64,000 nt of DNA. Source: Cliona cf. orientalis (lineage: Eukaryota; Porifera; Demospongiae; Clionaida; Clionaidae). Where the stretch lies: the NCBI GenBank assembly GCA_963930775.1, contig OZ005689.1, positions 33,403,235-33,467,234 of the forward strand, written 5' to 3'. Made by a program: the position numbers and the translations under genes. Under the pieces are notes generated by a model. It had not been told where the DNA came from. It did not search any database and saw only the letters and a program-made list of their open reading frames with translations. Positions 1-10,524 of the stretch are shown piece after piece (the stretch's first letter is position 1; each line of letters opens with the position of its first letter).

Positions 1-834
1 GCAGGTACCTTAATGACTGTACATACCAATGATCATACCATGCCATGCATGTTAGCTACTGCTGGCCTACCAGCCTAGATGAAGTGCAGTGTGATGAAAA
101 TGTAGTTGGCTTCCACTTTTCTTTTTCTTTTCCATTCTTTGTGTGGGACAAGGATGCTAGATTGGATGACTGCACAAGTTGGCTAGGCCTGGTAGTACAA
201 GTAGATGACCTGTCCCCCTCAACCGTCCAGGAGAGGGTGGGATCCAAATCAAAGAAGAGTCCATCATCACTATCAGGAAGAGCGACCGTTCCACAAGTGC
301 TTACCAAGATCACAGTCTGCGGTATCAAACGAAAAGTTTGGCAAGATTGTTCACAGTAATTTGATCCATTCTCAGCTGGAGACTCCTCCCTTCAAAAGAG
401 ATGTCTACGTATTCAGGATCCATCATGTGATACAGCTATCCAGACGGCCGAGACGTACTATCTATCGCGACTTCAAAGTTAAATCTTGATAGTGTCTGAC
501 ACAACAGATTGCCCCAGCTCACCAATAATAAGCTCCGCCAACTTCACTGCTCCAAAACGTATTCCGGGAAAGGTCAACCAAAAGAGCGGCAAATAATTTG
601 GCGCATGTTTTTGTTGACCTTTGACCTGGGCTACACCTGATTCCTAAAGGAGCACACTACCAGAATATGCATATCAGTGGTGCATACAATGGAGCGTGTT
701 TTAAGACGTTGTGCAGAGCTTGCTAGTGATGAGGAAAACATACCAGGAAATTTCTGAAGCAGATTCATCCTGACATCGTGAGGGGGCTCTCTGCTCGTGG
801 CGTTAGGAGATATGTCAAAGAAGAAACCTAAAGC
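1..834. other. No gene recognised
   Basis: Short open frames occur on both strands but overlap each other and show no motif, splice pattern or repeat match that I recognise. An unidentified exon cannot be excluded on the minus strand around 60-330. Confidence 0.3.
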
Positions 835-2452
835 AGCCGTTAAGCCAGCGGTCCAATTGTTGCAGATCCAGGAAGTGCATCCGGTGGCACATTCCAATGC
901 ATGCAATTTTTGCTGTTTTTTACCTATTTTTTTTACTTGTTCTATCTAGGCCATCTTTCACTTCTAGAACTCCAAACAAAGACCAGAAGACAGAGCAACT
1001 CTTCTACGTTCTGCTTGTTTAAGTCCCATAACCCGGAGACATTCATGAGCTCCGCAGCAAGCGCTTCTGTGCATGCTACTCGTAAGTGCTCACAAAAAGC
1101 GCCTTTGCGCAAAAAGTGGGGCATTTAGGTTCCCTTGGATGGATTCCCATGATTCAAGTGCCATTCAATAGCTCTTGTGTTGCTCTACAATATGAGACTG
1201 GAACGAAGTTTTTCCATCCAGCCGTTCTGAGTTACACGGCATTGAAAATCACAAAATTTCAGTACAACCACATGGTATTTTCCATATCTTCTCGAAGGTT
1301 TCTGCCCAAGAACAAGTCGTAAATGACAAGAAATAGAGTTTTCCTTGTGTACTTACAAGATTCTAAGGAGGAGGCATCGTCGTCCAGTTGGAGGGATTCC
1401 TTCTCTGTAGTCTAGTAAGTATTTATGAATGTTGGCCACGGTAAGTAATATGAAGCGTGTTAGCCTCCTACCCAGGCCTCGGTACGAGGCTAGAAGCGTG
1501 TGTGAGGCGAGTGTATCAGCATAGAAAAAGTCCAGGGATGGGTGAGCCTTACCAGTGTAGTCTGGATACATCAGAGGAACAGTTTGTGTTGTAAAGCAGC
1601 TTACATCAAAGATGGAAATCCCGAGCGTATAGCAATTGAAGGTAGCTAACACTTCACTAGTGCTCTGGTACTTCACCCCCCTCCTCTCCCCCCCCCCCCT
1701 CTCTCTCTCTTTCCTTTCCTCCCTCTCACTCTCTCTCTCTCCCTCCCTCCCTCCCTCTCTCTCTCTCTCTCCCCCCTCTGACCCTGACCCCATGCACGTA
1801 CACAACAGGTGATGTTCCTGTGATCAGATTTATCGAGTGTTGGAAGAGAGTACTTTCTGTCAACTATAGCTGTGATGATGGAATAGGAGACTGATTGTGA
1901 AAGCTCCAACAACCTTCAGCAAAAGTTAAAGATGCCCTTCGATAGTTAGCAGGTATATAGCTAGTTTGTACTATGTAAATATCATTGGTTGTATGTAAAC
2001 TTACACGGTGAAATAACAATTTTTGTACTATTTTTAATAGCGTGTAACTCTGGAATGGCTCGATGGAAAAATTTTGTTCCAGTATCATATTGTAGAGCAA
2101 TACAAGTGCTATTGAATGGTACTTGAATCATGGGAATCCATCCAAGGGAACCTAGATGCCCCACTTTTTGCGCGAGGTACTTTTGTGAGCGCTTGCAAAT
2201 AGCATGCACAAAAGTGCTTGCCGTGGAGCTCATGAATGTCTCAGGGTTATGGGACTTGAACAAGCAGAGAGTAGAAGAGTTCTTCTGTCTTCTGGTCTTT
2301 GTTTGGAGTCCTAGAAGTGAAAGATGGCCTAGATAGAATAGGTAAGAAAAAATAGATAAAAACGGCAAAAATTGCATGCACTGGAATGTGCCACCGGATG
2401 CACTTCCTGGATCTGCAACGCTTGTACGTGTTTTGGACTGCTGGCTTAACGA
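835..2452. mobile_element. Foldback-type element, ~440 bp inverted arms
   Basis: The stretch from about 835 to 1275 reappears in reverse complement at about 2000-2452. The arms are clearly similar over most of their length: both contain GGAAGTGCATCCGGTGGCAC, and both continue through a region that translates to nearly the same peptide (with NPETFM and GWIPMIQVPFN). Small indels separate them, so the copies have diverged. The ~720 bp spacer contains a CT-rich microsatellite and no recognisable gene. The shared peptide could reflect a former coding arm, but equally just a shared sequence. Target duplications at the outer ends were not resolved. Most likely a foldback transposon or two opposed copies of one element. 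Confidence 0.6.
1676..1792. repeat. CT-rich low-complexity tract
   Basis: Polypyrimidine run made of (CT)n, CCCT and poly-C blocks, lying in the spacer between the inverted arms of the 835-2452 element. Confidence 0.85.
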
Positions 2453-2862
2453 CTGAAAGCTAGCTGTTGACAGAAATTTAGTTGAGGCAGTGGAAGAAAG
2501 TATTCAAGAGGTAAAGCGTACTTACTTACCATTGGTATGAGTGTGCAAGTGAGCACTGATGCATCATTACTTCCGCTATGCAATGACCTGCCAGTGGCAT
2601 GAACCCGGCCACTGATATGCATATCGGAGTCATGTCCTGGCTTTAATGTTAATAGTTGTATGTTCCGCATGGATTATCAGAGCTGTGCTGGTCATGTAGC
2701 TAATTATGTAACCGGACCGAACCTATACGCACTGCAACCAGTAACACACAGCTTTGTGTACCATATAATTCTGTACAAAATTAATAATAATTAGTATTAT
2801 ACAAAATTGCTGGCTGTAATACTGATTGGTTAATTTATTATTATACAAATCTTGTATACAGG
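2453..2862. other. No gene recognised
   Basis: AT-rich spacer with TATACAAA-type repeats. It ends in a pyrimidine-poor but plausible splice acceptor just before the integrase-like fragment. Confidence 0.3.
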
Positions 2863-3840
2863 TTGGTGAATCCTATGGACGCCGAATGCTTAAGGGATAT
2901 ATGCGGTCAAAAGGTGTGCAAGCTTCTGAATGTAAACTTCGATCTCTTCTCCCCTGTTACTCCCCAGTGGTTTCAAGCAAGGCAACGTAATACTCAGGAG
3001 CGTACAAACCCATCACTATATGTTGCCAGATATTTTGGGCATAAGCTTCATATTGACCAAAATGAAAAGCTAGTCCACTACGGTGTCACCTACGTTTTAG
3101 CGAGGGATGGGTTTTCTGGCAAGCTTGTTAGTGGAGCAGTGATGGCTAGAAAGAATAATAAAGTAATATATTATGATTAAGTGTATCGCACTGCACTATT
3201 GCAGTTTGGCTTATGGGATCAAATAAGGGTTGACCATGGTAGAGAGTTTTACCTCCTGCTATTCTTCCAAGAAAAGTTGCGAGTTGCTGGTAGAGGAGAT
3301 CTCACTATTGCCCCTATGTACAAACTACATCTACCCAAAATCATATCATAGAGCGAGTGTGGGTGGAGCTGAATCATAGGGTGACATACCCTATAACGTC
3401 TTGATGGATCAACAGGGAGCTGTTAACATGGATGATGAAAGAACAAAATTTTGTGTCTCATATGTTTTGCGGCAAATATGCTCTGTTGGAATGATATGAA
3501 TGATTGAAGCTTGGAACAATCATCATATCGCTCGGAAAGGAATTTCAAATGCTCTTCATGCTAGTAATTGTTGTATTAATTGGATTCATAGCTTAGAGAT
3601 GATACAATTGAAGAGTATCGTAGACAACGCGGTTCCATCACCGACCCATGTGATTTTGGGGAGGATCCTTTAGTTAGTGACACTACATTACTACAGCAAC
3701 GTCAACAAGTATGGGAGCATAGACTTGGCATGTCATACTCAGATATTTATTCCCAGCTTATGATTGGAAATGACCAAGTATTAAGAGATGCCATTCTTAA
3801 TTTCATTGATATCACAAATGAATTGTCCAGTTATTGAGGT
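2863..3840 (+). pseudogene. Decayed integrase-core (DDE) transposase-like gene
   Basis: An open frame of 105 codons is followed by several more segments in shifting frames that together look like one retroviral-integrase-fold protein. The pieces keep the three acidic positions expected of a DDE catalytic core: an Asp in HIDQNEKL, an Asp in RVDHGREF, and a Glu in IIERVWVEL. In-frame stops and indels interrupt it between these pieces, for example a TAA at 3178 and a TGA near 3497. The C-terminal remnant ends near 3836. The family (large integrase-core proteins with a GLWDQIRVDHG-type motif) is one I recall from invertebrate and fungal gene sets, usually of mobile-element origin. The copy is dead. 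The upstream part of the gene, if any, is not recognisable. Confidence 0.6.
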
Positions 3841-3929
3841 TGTAGTATATTAGCTGAACTTGTACTGTTGGACTAACCTTAGTATTGTGCAATAATCTAG
3901 TCTACATGCATACTATTATCAATAACTAT

Positions 3930-5302
3930 TATCATAGACTCTATAAGTAGGGATGGCCCGGATATGCCATATATGTAATACATTACAAATATCCAAATAT
4001 CTCAAAATAGGTAATTTTGTGAACTTTCTAAGTGTGAAAATCAGAATCTCCAGCAAATTATCTATCTAACAAGACCAAGATCATCCATCAATTCAATTGT
4101 ATACGTCAGAACCAGATGTTCAATAAATAGCCATTTATCAAGGTTTCTTTCTTCTTTCTTTCTTTTTCATTATCAGGGCTAGCTCAAGACTGCCTTAATC
4201 ACTCATCTTAGTTTGAGTATAAATCCACTCCATTTTGTAGCGCGCAGTGCAGTGGCACGCAAGTTTGGCATTATCACGACAGTTACGTAATAGTGGGTGT
4301 GTACGGCGAATGGCGGGTGTCTGATACGCCATTTTGTGATATAATGCGCATGCTCGGAATGTGTTGCCATGGTGAAGTCATGTGACAGCGCCCCCTGCCA
4401 CAGGCGAGCTCGAGCGCTCGAGCCGAGGCCGAGGCGAGCTAGCTACTCGCTAGCGCGTGGAGCAGCGCGCTGGATCGATCATGGATAAGAAGGTGCTAGG
4501 CATAGGCGAGCTACTCGCTAGCGCGTGCAGCGCTAATGCTCCGCTGGAACGATCATAGATATCATACGCCTGAAGGTGCAAGGCGGCTCAGCTCGAGGAG
4601 CGCGGGTGGCGTACAGATCGTAGATTTATGCCGAGTAGCTGCTGCTAATAATAAAATTTAGAACTTGGTTTTCTCCTTAAACGGAAGTCTCATCACTACT
4701 TGGGCAGCCTAAAACAGCCTTCTTTATCAGCCTGCTTCATCACCGTGCATAGGCATATGAACGCAAGTTAACGAGAGGCGTGGCTACGAAAATTTGGCAC
4801 CTCCCATCGTCCACTTAATTACACTGAACAGCAAGCCATGTAGATGGCATAAAATTTATTGCACTATGTGCAATAAAAAAAAAGAACAGGAACAAGTATA
4901 AAAATAATTGAATAAAATTGAAGGATGAAGTAGGGATGGCAGGATAAAAAAAGTACACAAACAAGATTTGTAAGGGCTAATTGCATCTACTATACATCCC
5001 TACGCTTGCTTTTCATTATTATCACGCACCTATTAATGTCAACATAGCTACTTGTCGAGTGAAGTATGTGGAATACATTCAGGTTATTCCTAGCTAGTTG
5101 TCACAATGGTGGCATGGTCAGTTTGATTCAATCACATGCATTAAATATTACTGGTTATTTTTGCATCCCTCAACTTGAAAGCAAGCGTAGGGATGTATAG
5201 TAGATGCAATTAGCCCTTACAAATCTTGTTTGTGTACTTTTTTATCCTGCCATCCCTACTTCATCCTTCAATTTTATTCAATTGTTTTTATACTTGTTAA
5301 TT
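3930..5302 (+). mobile_element. Dispersed ~1.35 kb repeat, copy A
   Basis: Starts with ATAGACTCTATAAGTAGGGA and a text that recurs at 29811-31160 (copy B) and, reversed and shortened, at 56020-56436 (copy C). All three share the unusual GC-rich segment containing TTTTGTAGCGCGC and the CTTTCTTT run. Copies A and B also share a 3' foldback. No protein-coding frame of note, so it is a non-autonomous element. Copies B and C show that the true left end includes a short palindrome, AGAGTCGGTAGACTCT. Confidence 0.7.
4884..5302. repeat. Hairpin at 3' end of repeat copy A
   Basis: The arm at 4884-5013 is matched in reverse complement at about 5176-5302. Both arms contain AGGGATGGCAGGAT or its complement, and the outer tips read AACAAGTATAAAAA and its reverse. 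The loop is ~160 bp. The same hairpin at the same place in copy B (30767-31160) shows it was present before the repeat dispersed. Confidence 0.8.
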
Positions 5303-5404
5303 GTGTTATGACGTGCTGATGTTCATGATTGACTAATGATACTGTCAAATTAAATTTTATTTATAACAGGTACACAATATTATTAGCTACTTAATAATTG
5401 ACGT

Positions 5405-5790
5405 TTATGAAAAACCAAAGATGATTTGGCAACTTTGGTCCCAGGTAACTTCCAGATCAAAAAGGTTGCTTGGCCACTTTGGTCCCAGGTGATTTTTTCT
5501 AGTTCAAAAGCGGTTTGGCCACATTGATCCCAGGTATACTTTTACGTTGTTAGCAATGACTGGCCACTACGATCCCAGGCAGTGTTTTTGGATAAAAAGG
5601 ACTTTGCCACTTTGGAGAGAAAAGCGTTCTGATTTTATAAAGGCATTTGGCCACATTGGTCGCAGGTACTCTTTTGTTAGCGAGATTCTGTAAATGCTGT
5701 GTCCAACTTGTTGCTTTCACACACAATTCACAATATTCCACCCAAAATATGGTCAAATTCAGCTTGGCCACTTTGGTCCCTCCATCCAAG
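5405..5790. repeat. Degenerate short tandem repeat
   Basis: The phrase TTGGCCACTTTGGTCCCAGG and close variants recur about seven times at roughly 50-70 base spacing. The spacers are variable and T-rich. No coding signal. Confidence 0.7.
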
Positions 5791-5890
5791 GATATTTCCA
5801 GTGGGAGCTTCTTGTGTGCTAAGCCCTTTGGCTAGCAAACTCTGCAATCGAGGTTCAAACAATACTTGAGCTCCTTCCTCAAGGCATGGC

Positions 5891-7053
5891 TCAAGTGGCT
5901 TCTAGGAATCGACCTTTACTTGCTGGTATTGTAGTTGACTCAACAAGACAAACTTTAGCCAATGGTAAGTTTTGTTCTGTGCTGATTAAGTCGGCTGTGG
6001 ACTTCAGTGGTTGACCATTGGCTCTGAGAAACTGCAAATTCAGAGAAGTTGCAGCATTCATGCCTAGAAGACAAGGCTGATCACTGTCAGGTTGAATAAA
6101 GATAGGTGTTTGTATCCGTGCACCGTCTGCTTCCATGGTCAACAGAGCTTCAGCTGAGATATTCAGCTCAGATTTAGTTTTCTTTCCATCTTTGCCATAC
6201 AATCGTACAGTTGGTACTTGAAGGTGGGGCAATGATTTTCCCTGACTTGCCAAGTGTCTGCCAACTTTGTGCAGTACATCACGAGAGAGGATGGTGGATT
6301 GAGATCCAGTATCAACCATTGCTTGAACTGGTACACCTTCAATGGTCAAGTCAACATAAAGTGTGGGGCCGACAGCGTCTGTGATAGCACCTTTATCTGC
6401 TGAAACAGTATCTACTTTAGCAGTCTGCTTGTAGAGCAAGCTTGCTTCTTTCTCAAGCCGCACTCTAGCCAGCATCTCTTCCAGTTGTTCCTCTGTAAAC
6501 ATCTGAGGGTGGCTGCTTTCTGACTTAACAGCTGCAGAACGAGAAGTGCTGGTAGATGATTTGCCAGGTGCTTCACTCTCTGTGATTTAGATGGAACTGA
6601 TTTACAGTTGCGAGCATAATGCCCAGTTCCACCACAGCAATAACAGCTGATCTGTGACTGACTAGCACCAACTGGTTGTGCTGTCTTTTTCTGTGTTGCA
6701 ACACTTGATTTTTCTGAACTTGGTACCAAATTTTCTGAGCTCATATTATTGGATTTAGTGGCCACATTGTTATGGAGTACCCTTTGATTTGATTTCTGTT
6801 TGCCATAATTGGAGACATGCTTCTTGTCTGACTTAGCGTTGTCAGCCCTTGCAGCTGCTGAAGCAGCATACTGCTTCTCGTGTTTTTCAAGGGTCCTATC
6901 CCTGTCATAAAGTTCTGCAAATGTCTCAGGTTTTGGTGTTAACGTTCGCTGCCATCTTGGGAGTAGGGCTTGGTAAAATCTCCCCTTTAGCAGGATATCT
7001 TGCTCTTTCCCAGAAGAACATGGCAGAAAATGTCCTTGGCTTGGTTCTGCTGC
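5891..7053 (-). pseudogene. LTR-retroelement gag-protease remnant
   Basis: On the minus strand an open frame from about 7053 to 6412 carries a gag C-terminal region (LLPRWQRTL, then ETFAELYDRDRTLEKHEKQY) and a single CCHC zinc knuckle of the form CYCC-GGTGHYARNC. A second frame, 6502-5891 and open back to about 6585, is offset by -1 and contains an aspartic protease of the retropepsin type with the active-site motif MVDTGS and the later CLLGMNA. The two overlap by more than 90 bases. The order (knuckle, then protease) is that of Ty3/gypsy-like or related LTR elements. Reverse transcriptase, RNase H, integrase and LTRs are absent. The frame change could be a programmed -1 site or decay; without the rest of pol, decay is more likely. 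Confidence 0.7.
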
Positions 7054-7154
7054 TTATTTATCGATCATTTATCTTGAACATTCGAAAATCAGTCCCGAAA
7101 AATCGAGTCTATTGTGTCAATGTCACCAAGAGGTGTTGCTTCAAATTAATAAAA

Positions 7155-7233
7155 GCCGCCCTCGATTAGTAGCCGCACTCCAGCAAAGCTGAAATTAATA
7201 GTAGCCGCAGCGTCTGATCGAGGAAATACGGTA
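7155..7233. repeat. MITE-end fragment, AAATACGGTA type
   Basis: Contains GATTAGTAGCCGC, TAGTAGCCGC and an end GATCGAGGAAATACGGTA. A related but longer stretch lies at 9100-9206. It resembles one half of a TA-flanked inverted-repeat element ending in CGGTA. Confidence 0.5.
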
Positions 7234-7796
7234 TACTTCTTAAGGATCATTGTAGTAACCACAATAAATAAATATGATTGAGTTTTGCTGGTGTTGAAAG
7301 CTAGGTTGTACATATACTTTCTGTTGTGTAAAAGAGTATAACTAATGATTAATAATATTATAGTGTGTTCATTAATAGACATAAATTTTTTGTTGTTCTT
7401 GTATTGTTTATAGGATATTAGTGATCAACATGAATCGACTGTGCAGCCTGAGACATCAGCTAGTTCTGAATCCCAATCCAGCAGTGCACAGACATCATGC
7501 TCATCCTATAGTGCACCAGAAGCTAATCGGGAACATGACGAACATACGGTGAGTTGTAATGGGTACCACTCATGCATGAGGGGTGTGGTAGTTGTTTTAT
7601 GTGTGAGTGTATGCTAGCTGCTACATACCTGGTATATACGTTGAAGTAACCAGCCAAATAGCCGCTGAACTAAGTCTACTTTAGCCTTATGCTAGGTTTT
7701 AGCGCAAAGAACGATCGTGAATGGCTAGCAATCATAACCAAACCCACTTAATACGACAGCACATGGTGAAGTATCAGCCCAATAGCCAGCTACCCT

Positions 7797-8136
7797 CAGG
7801 GTTTTATCTGGCCCAAAAATTTAGGGGGGGGGGAATATGGGAGAAGTTAAAGTAATCGGCCGCCTTGGCGGCCCAAGGGGGTGGGTGCAGGAGGGGGATG
7901 TGCCCCCTCCCGCGCAAAGTGCGGGAAGCTAAAGCATAAATTAATATTAATGTTCCCATAAAGGCACCTAGGTAACACTTCACTTCAACATAATTACTCC
8001 AGGTGATATGTATGCATTTAATTGTGAAATCTCATGAATTTTAATTAACAATTATTTTTTGTAAATTTTGGGGGGGGGGGGGGGGGGGAGGCGCGGAGGA
8101 ACACACCCTGCTGGGCTCTATGCAGATAAACCCCTG
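7797..8136. mobile_element. hAT-like MITE, copy 1
   Basis: A 340 bp non-coding element. Its ends are CAGGGTTTTATCTGG and the complement of CAGGGGTTTATCTGC, and it is flanked on both sides by the 5-base duplication ACCCT. A second copy in the opposite sense interrupts a gene at 19367-19712. Short ends starting CAGGG with a 5-base duplication suggest a hAT-related (hAT5-type) element. It contains a run of about 19 G near 8070. Confidence 0.75.
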
Positions 8137-8543
8137 ACCCTCACTCTCAATTGGTAACTGTGTTTGAATAAGGCCGACTACTATTATAATTATGAAGATC
8201 CCATGGGTGGGCACTCCTTAGTGTTCGACTTCAACATTAACACCGATACTACTAATATCAGCCATTTCCCCAGTCTAGGCCCAGTGTAAGGTGCACCACC
8301 AATGGGCCATGCTTTTTGCATGGTATGGTACTATGAAATTCAGCACAAAAAATATTTATGCTTGAGCTTCATACATGTACATAAACTCCAGCTTGTTAAT
8401 ATTCAACGTTCCATCTGCGGATGCATTCTATTCCCATTTTTGTAGCACATACATGTACATGTTCATGTACATGTGACAACCTTTATCTAAAACCAAATGT
8501 TACTTTTGGTCAAGGGTGTCTAATGGTAGAGGTGCTATAAGTA
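8137..8543. other. Intron of the CUE/HECT-like gene
   Basis: Non-coding. It contains short ACATGTACATG stretches; nothing else recognised. Confidence 0.3.
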
Positions 8544-9094
8544 ATGATACTAACTGTTGTTGACTGGTACTTGCAGGAACAATTGCAGACTTTACAGGAT
8601 ATGTTTCCAGATCTAGATTGTACCCATTTGTTTCATACTCTTCAGCAGTGCAATTGGATCACCTCAGATGCGGCTGAAAAGCTGTTAGAGCTGAAGGATA
8701 CAATGGAGCTTCCAACAGCTTCTGCTCATAACCAAGATTCAGCTGATCTGAAGTCAGTCCTTCCCAGGCTACTAGTTTTTAGTTGAACCTTCTACTTCTT
8801 TAGATAGAGCGCAGCTTGGTTCATCTGGATCTTCTTCATCAAGTATGCGTGGCTTTCCATTGTCACCCTCTGAATTTGAATTCGAGGCCAATATATCTCC
8901 CGAGAATTTACTAGGAAGAGTTTCCCAGCAAGTACTAATGCAGGGACGATACGTTGACTTAACCATAGACCGAGAAAGAGTTTTGCGTACTGCTTTAAGA
9001 TTCTATAAAGGCTGCATGAAGAAACCAGCTTCGAACTAACGATCGTTCATGGCTTGCTATCATGGCCACGCCCACTTAATTGTGTTCGCGCATG

Positions 9095-9206
9095 CGTGCG
9101 GCTACTATTCGAGGGCGGCTACTATTTCTTTCCGCAGAGCTCCAAGTGCGGCTACTATTCGAGGGCAGCTACTTATCGAGGGTGGCCTTTATTCGAGGAA
9201 ATACGG
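9095..9206. repeat. MITE-end fragment with GGCTACTATTCGAGGG repeats
   Basis: Three to four imperfect copies of GCGGCTACTATTCGAGGG end in ATTCGAGGAAATACGGTA. It shares its end with 7155-7233. Confidence 0.5.
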
Positions 9207-9290
9207 TAGCTCCCCCAGTATATCCCAGAGTAATTCAGATAACATGTACATGTATACCTGCACAACAAATGGGTAAGTTGGACGAATGTA

Positions 9291-9314
9291 CTGCCCATTT
9301 CAATTCCGTTTAAA
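9291..9314 (+). repeat. Left terminal inverted repeat of the Tc1-like element
   Basis: 24 bases identical to the reverse complement of 11589-11612, preceded by TA. Confidence 0.9.
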
Positions 9315-9367
9315 TATCACGGAATTGCGTATATGATGCGCATGCGCATAATAACCTTGCATGCTGT

Positions 9368-10441
9368 GTGCATGTGTGTGCTTTCAGGCGGGCTACTGTT
9401 GAGCTAAAAATGAGCCAGTCAAGGGGCTTTGTGACTATCAGACGTGTGTCCACGTCACCACCAGAGCAATCACAGGAACAGTCATGTAGCTCTGGAGCTG
9501 AATATCAGCTGCTACCTGGAGCTGCTATAGTTCAGCAGGTGAGTTTAATAGGTGTGCATTAAATAGATCCAGCTGTTATCCTCTCCTACTTTCAGTGTGC
9601 AGGGGGTTCAGGAACGAACTCCGTTGTATCAATTCATGCTCCCCATCAGCACATGAACCCATCAGGTGCCAGTTCCATGTCTTATTCAATAAAGCTTATA
9701 AATCTGGCTAAGAAGGCTGAATACATGGTACAGAAGCTGCACGGTGTGAAGATGAGCTTTAAGAAAGTAGATGAAATTAAAGGAATCATTGAAGAACATT
9801 GTGATGATAATGTGTCAGTGCCTATCGATAGTTTGGGATATGTGGAACCAGGGCACGGAGCTAAGGGAAAACAACGATGGCTAATAACTGATGCTGATAT
9901 TGCTGATATGTACAAAGCTCACCAAGGGAAAAAGGAAATTCTTCTGTGGTGCTACAGCAGAGGTCAAGGGGGAGCTAAAAAACGGCCACTGTCACCTGAT
10001 AGTGAGGGTAGCAGCAAGCCCCCAAAATTGTCCCGATATACCAACCATGTTGAGAAGATGACAGAAGTCCAAGAGATAGAAGAAAAAATTAAGGAGCTGC
10101 ACAACAAAGGTGAAACGAAAGTATTTTCCGATGAACAGATTCGAACGTGGGCTCACCTTATTCAAATGGGCAAACACAGCTCTTACGACTTCCCCCCTGA
10201 CAAGCCATTTTGGAGGAATCGTAGGAATGTATCTACTGGTGAAAGCAGTACAACCAGTGCTACACCTGACAGATCAAAAGCTCCAGTTGTCACCATATCA
10301 CCTGGCAAGAGAGTTAACCTTAGAGGCCAGTGTGTGGAGCAACTCCTCCGATTACACCAACTCATGGAGAAAGGGGGGATTAGCAAGGCTGAATATGATG
10401 AAATGCAAGAATCAATAATGGCTGAAGTGAAAAAATTTTAG
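9368..10441 (+). CDS. Accessory protein of the Tc1-like element, unknown function
   Basis: Two exons. Exon 1 ends at 9538 before GTGAGT, and exon 2 starts at 9596 after TTTCAG. The junction is in phase 0, giving a 57 bp intron and a protein of about 340 residues from the ATG at 9368, or about 325 from the ATG at 9407. Exon 1 is short and Ser/Gln-rich. Exon 2 contains the compact segment DSLGYVEPGHGAKGKQRWLI, then ADMYKAHQGKKEILLWCYS, a basic KKRPLSP patch that could act in nuclear import, and a helical segment with TWAHLIQMGKHSSYDFPPDK. I recall similar W-A-x-L-I...PP-x-x-P segments in sponge and cnidarian predicted proteins but cannot name a family. AATAAA occurs about 35 bases after the stop. 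Because it lies between the transposon ends, it is presumably cargo or an accessory transposition protein. No catalytic motif is visible. Confidence 0.7.
9539..9595 (+). other. 57 bp intron of the accessory gene
   Basis: GTGAGT donor, pyrimidine-rich CTCTCCTACTTTCAG acceptor. Removal leaves one continuous frame. Confidence 0.75.
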
Positions 10442-10524
10442 TACTTCGATGAATTTTTGTTGTAACAATTCGAATAATAAACAGACAGTACACACAATAT
10501 TACAATTATGAATGATGTTGATTG

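Larger units (their letters stand above)
7414..9039 (+). pseudogene. Partial CUE/HECT-like gene, broken
   Basis: Exon 7414-7548 (Ser/Gln-rich, 45 codons, acceptor TATAG before it and donor GTGAGT after it) joins in phase with an exon from 8577 (acceptor TTGCAG). The second exon begins EQLQTLQDMFPDLDC and runs to AAEKLLE, a good match to the CUE-type ubiquitin-binding helix bundle. At about 8770 the frame closes, and a different frame continues with a Ser-rich linker and RYVDLTIDRERVLRTALRFY, which resembles the entry to a HECT ubiquitin-ligase domain. It stops at 9039, before any catalytic Cys. So the gene is frameshifted and lacks most of the HECT domain. The CUE call is fair; the HECT call is weak and from memory of domain order. 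A transposon begins 250 bases downstream. Confidence 0.4.

Noticed and set aside
1353-1912. Minus-strand frames rich in Glu/Arg/Gly
   Set aside because: Produced by the CT-rich tract at 1676-1792; the flanking sequence shows no domain or splice pattern.
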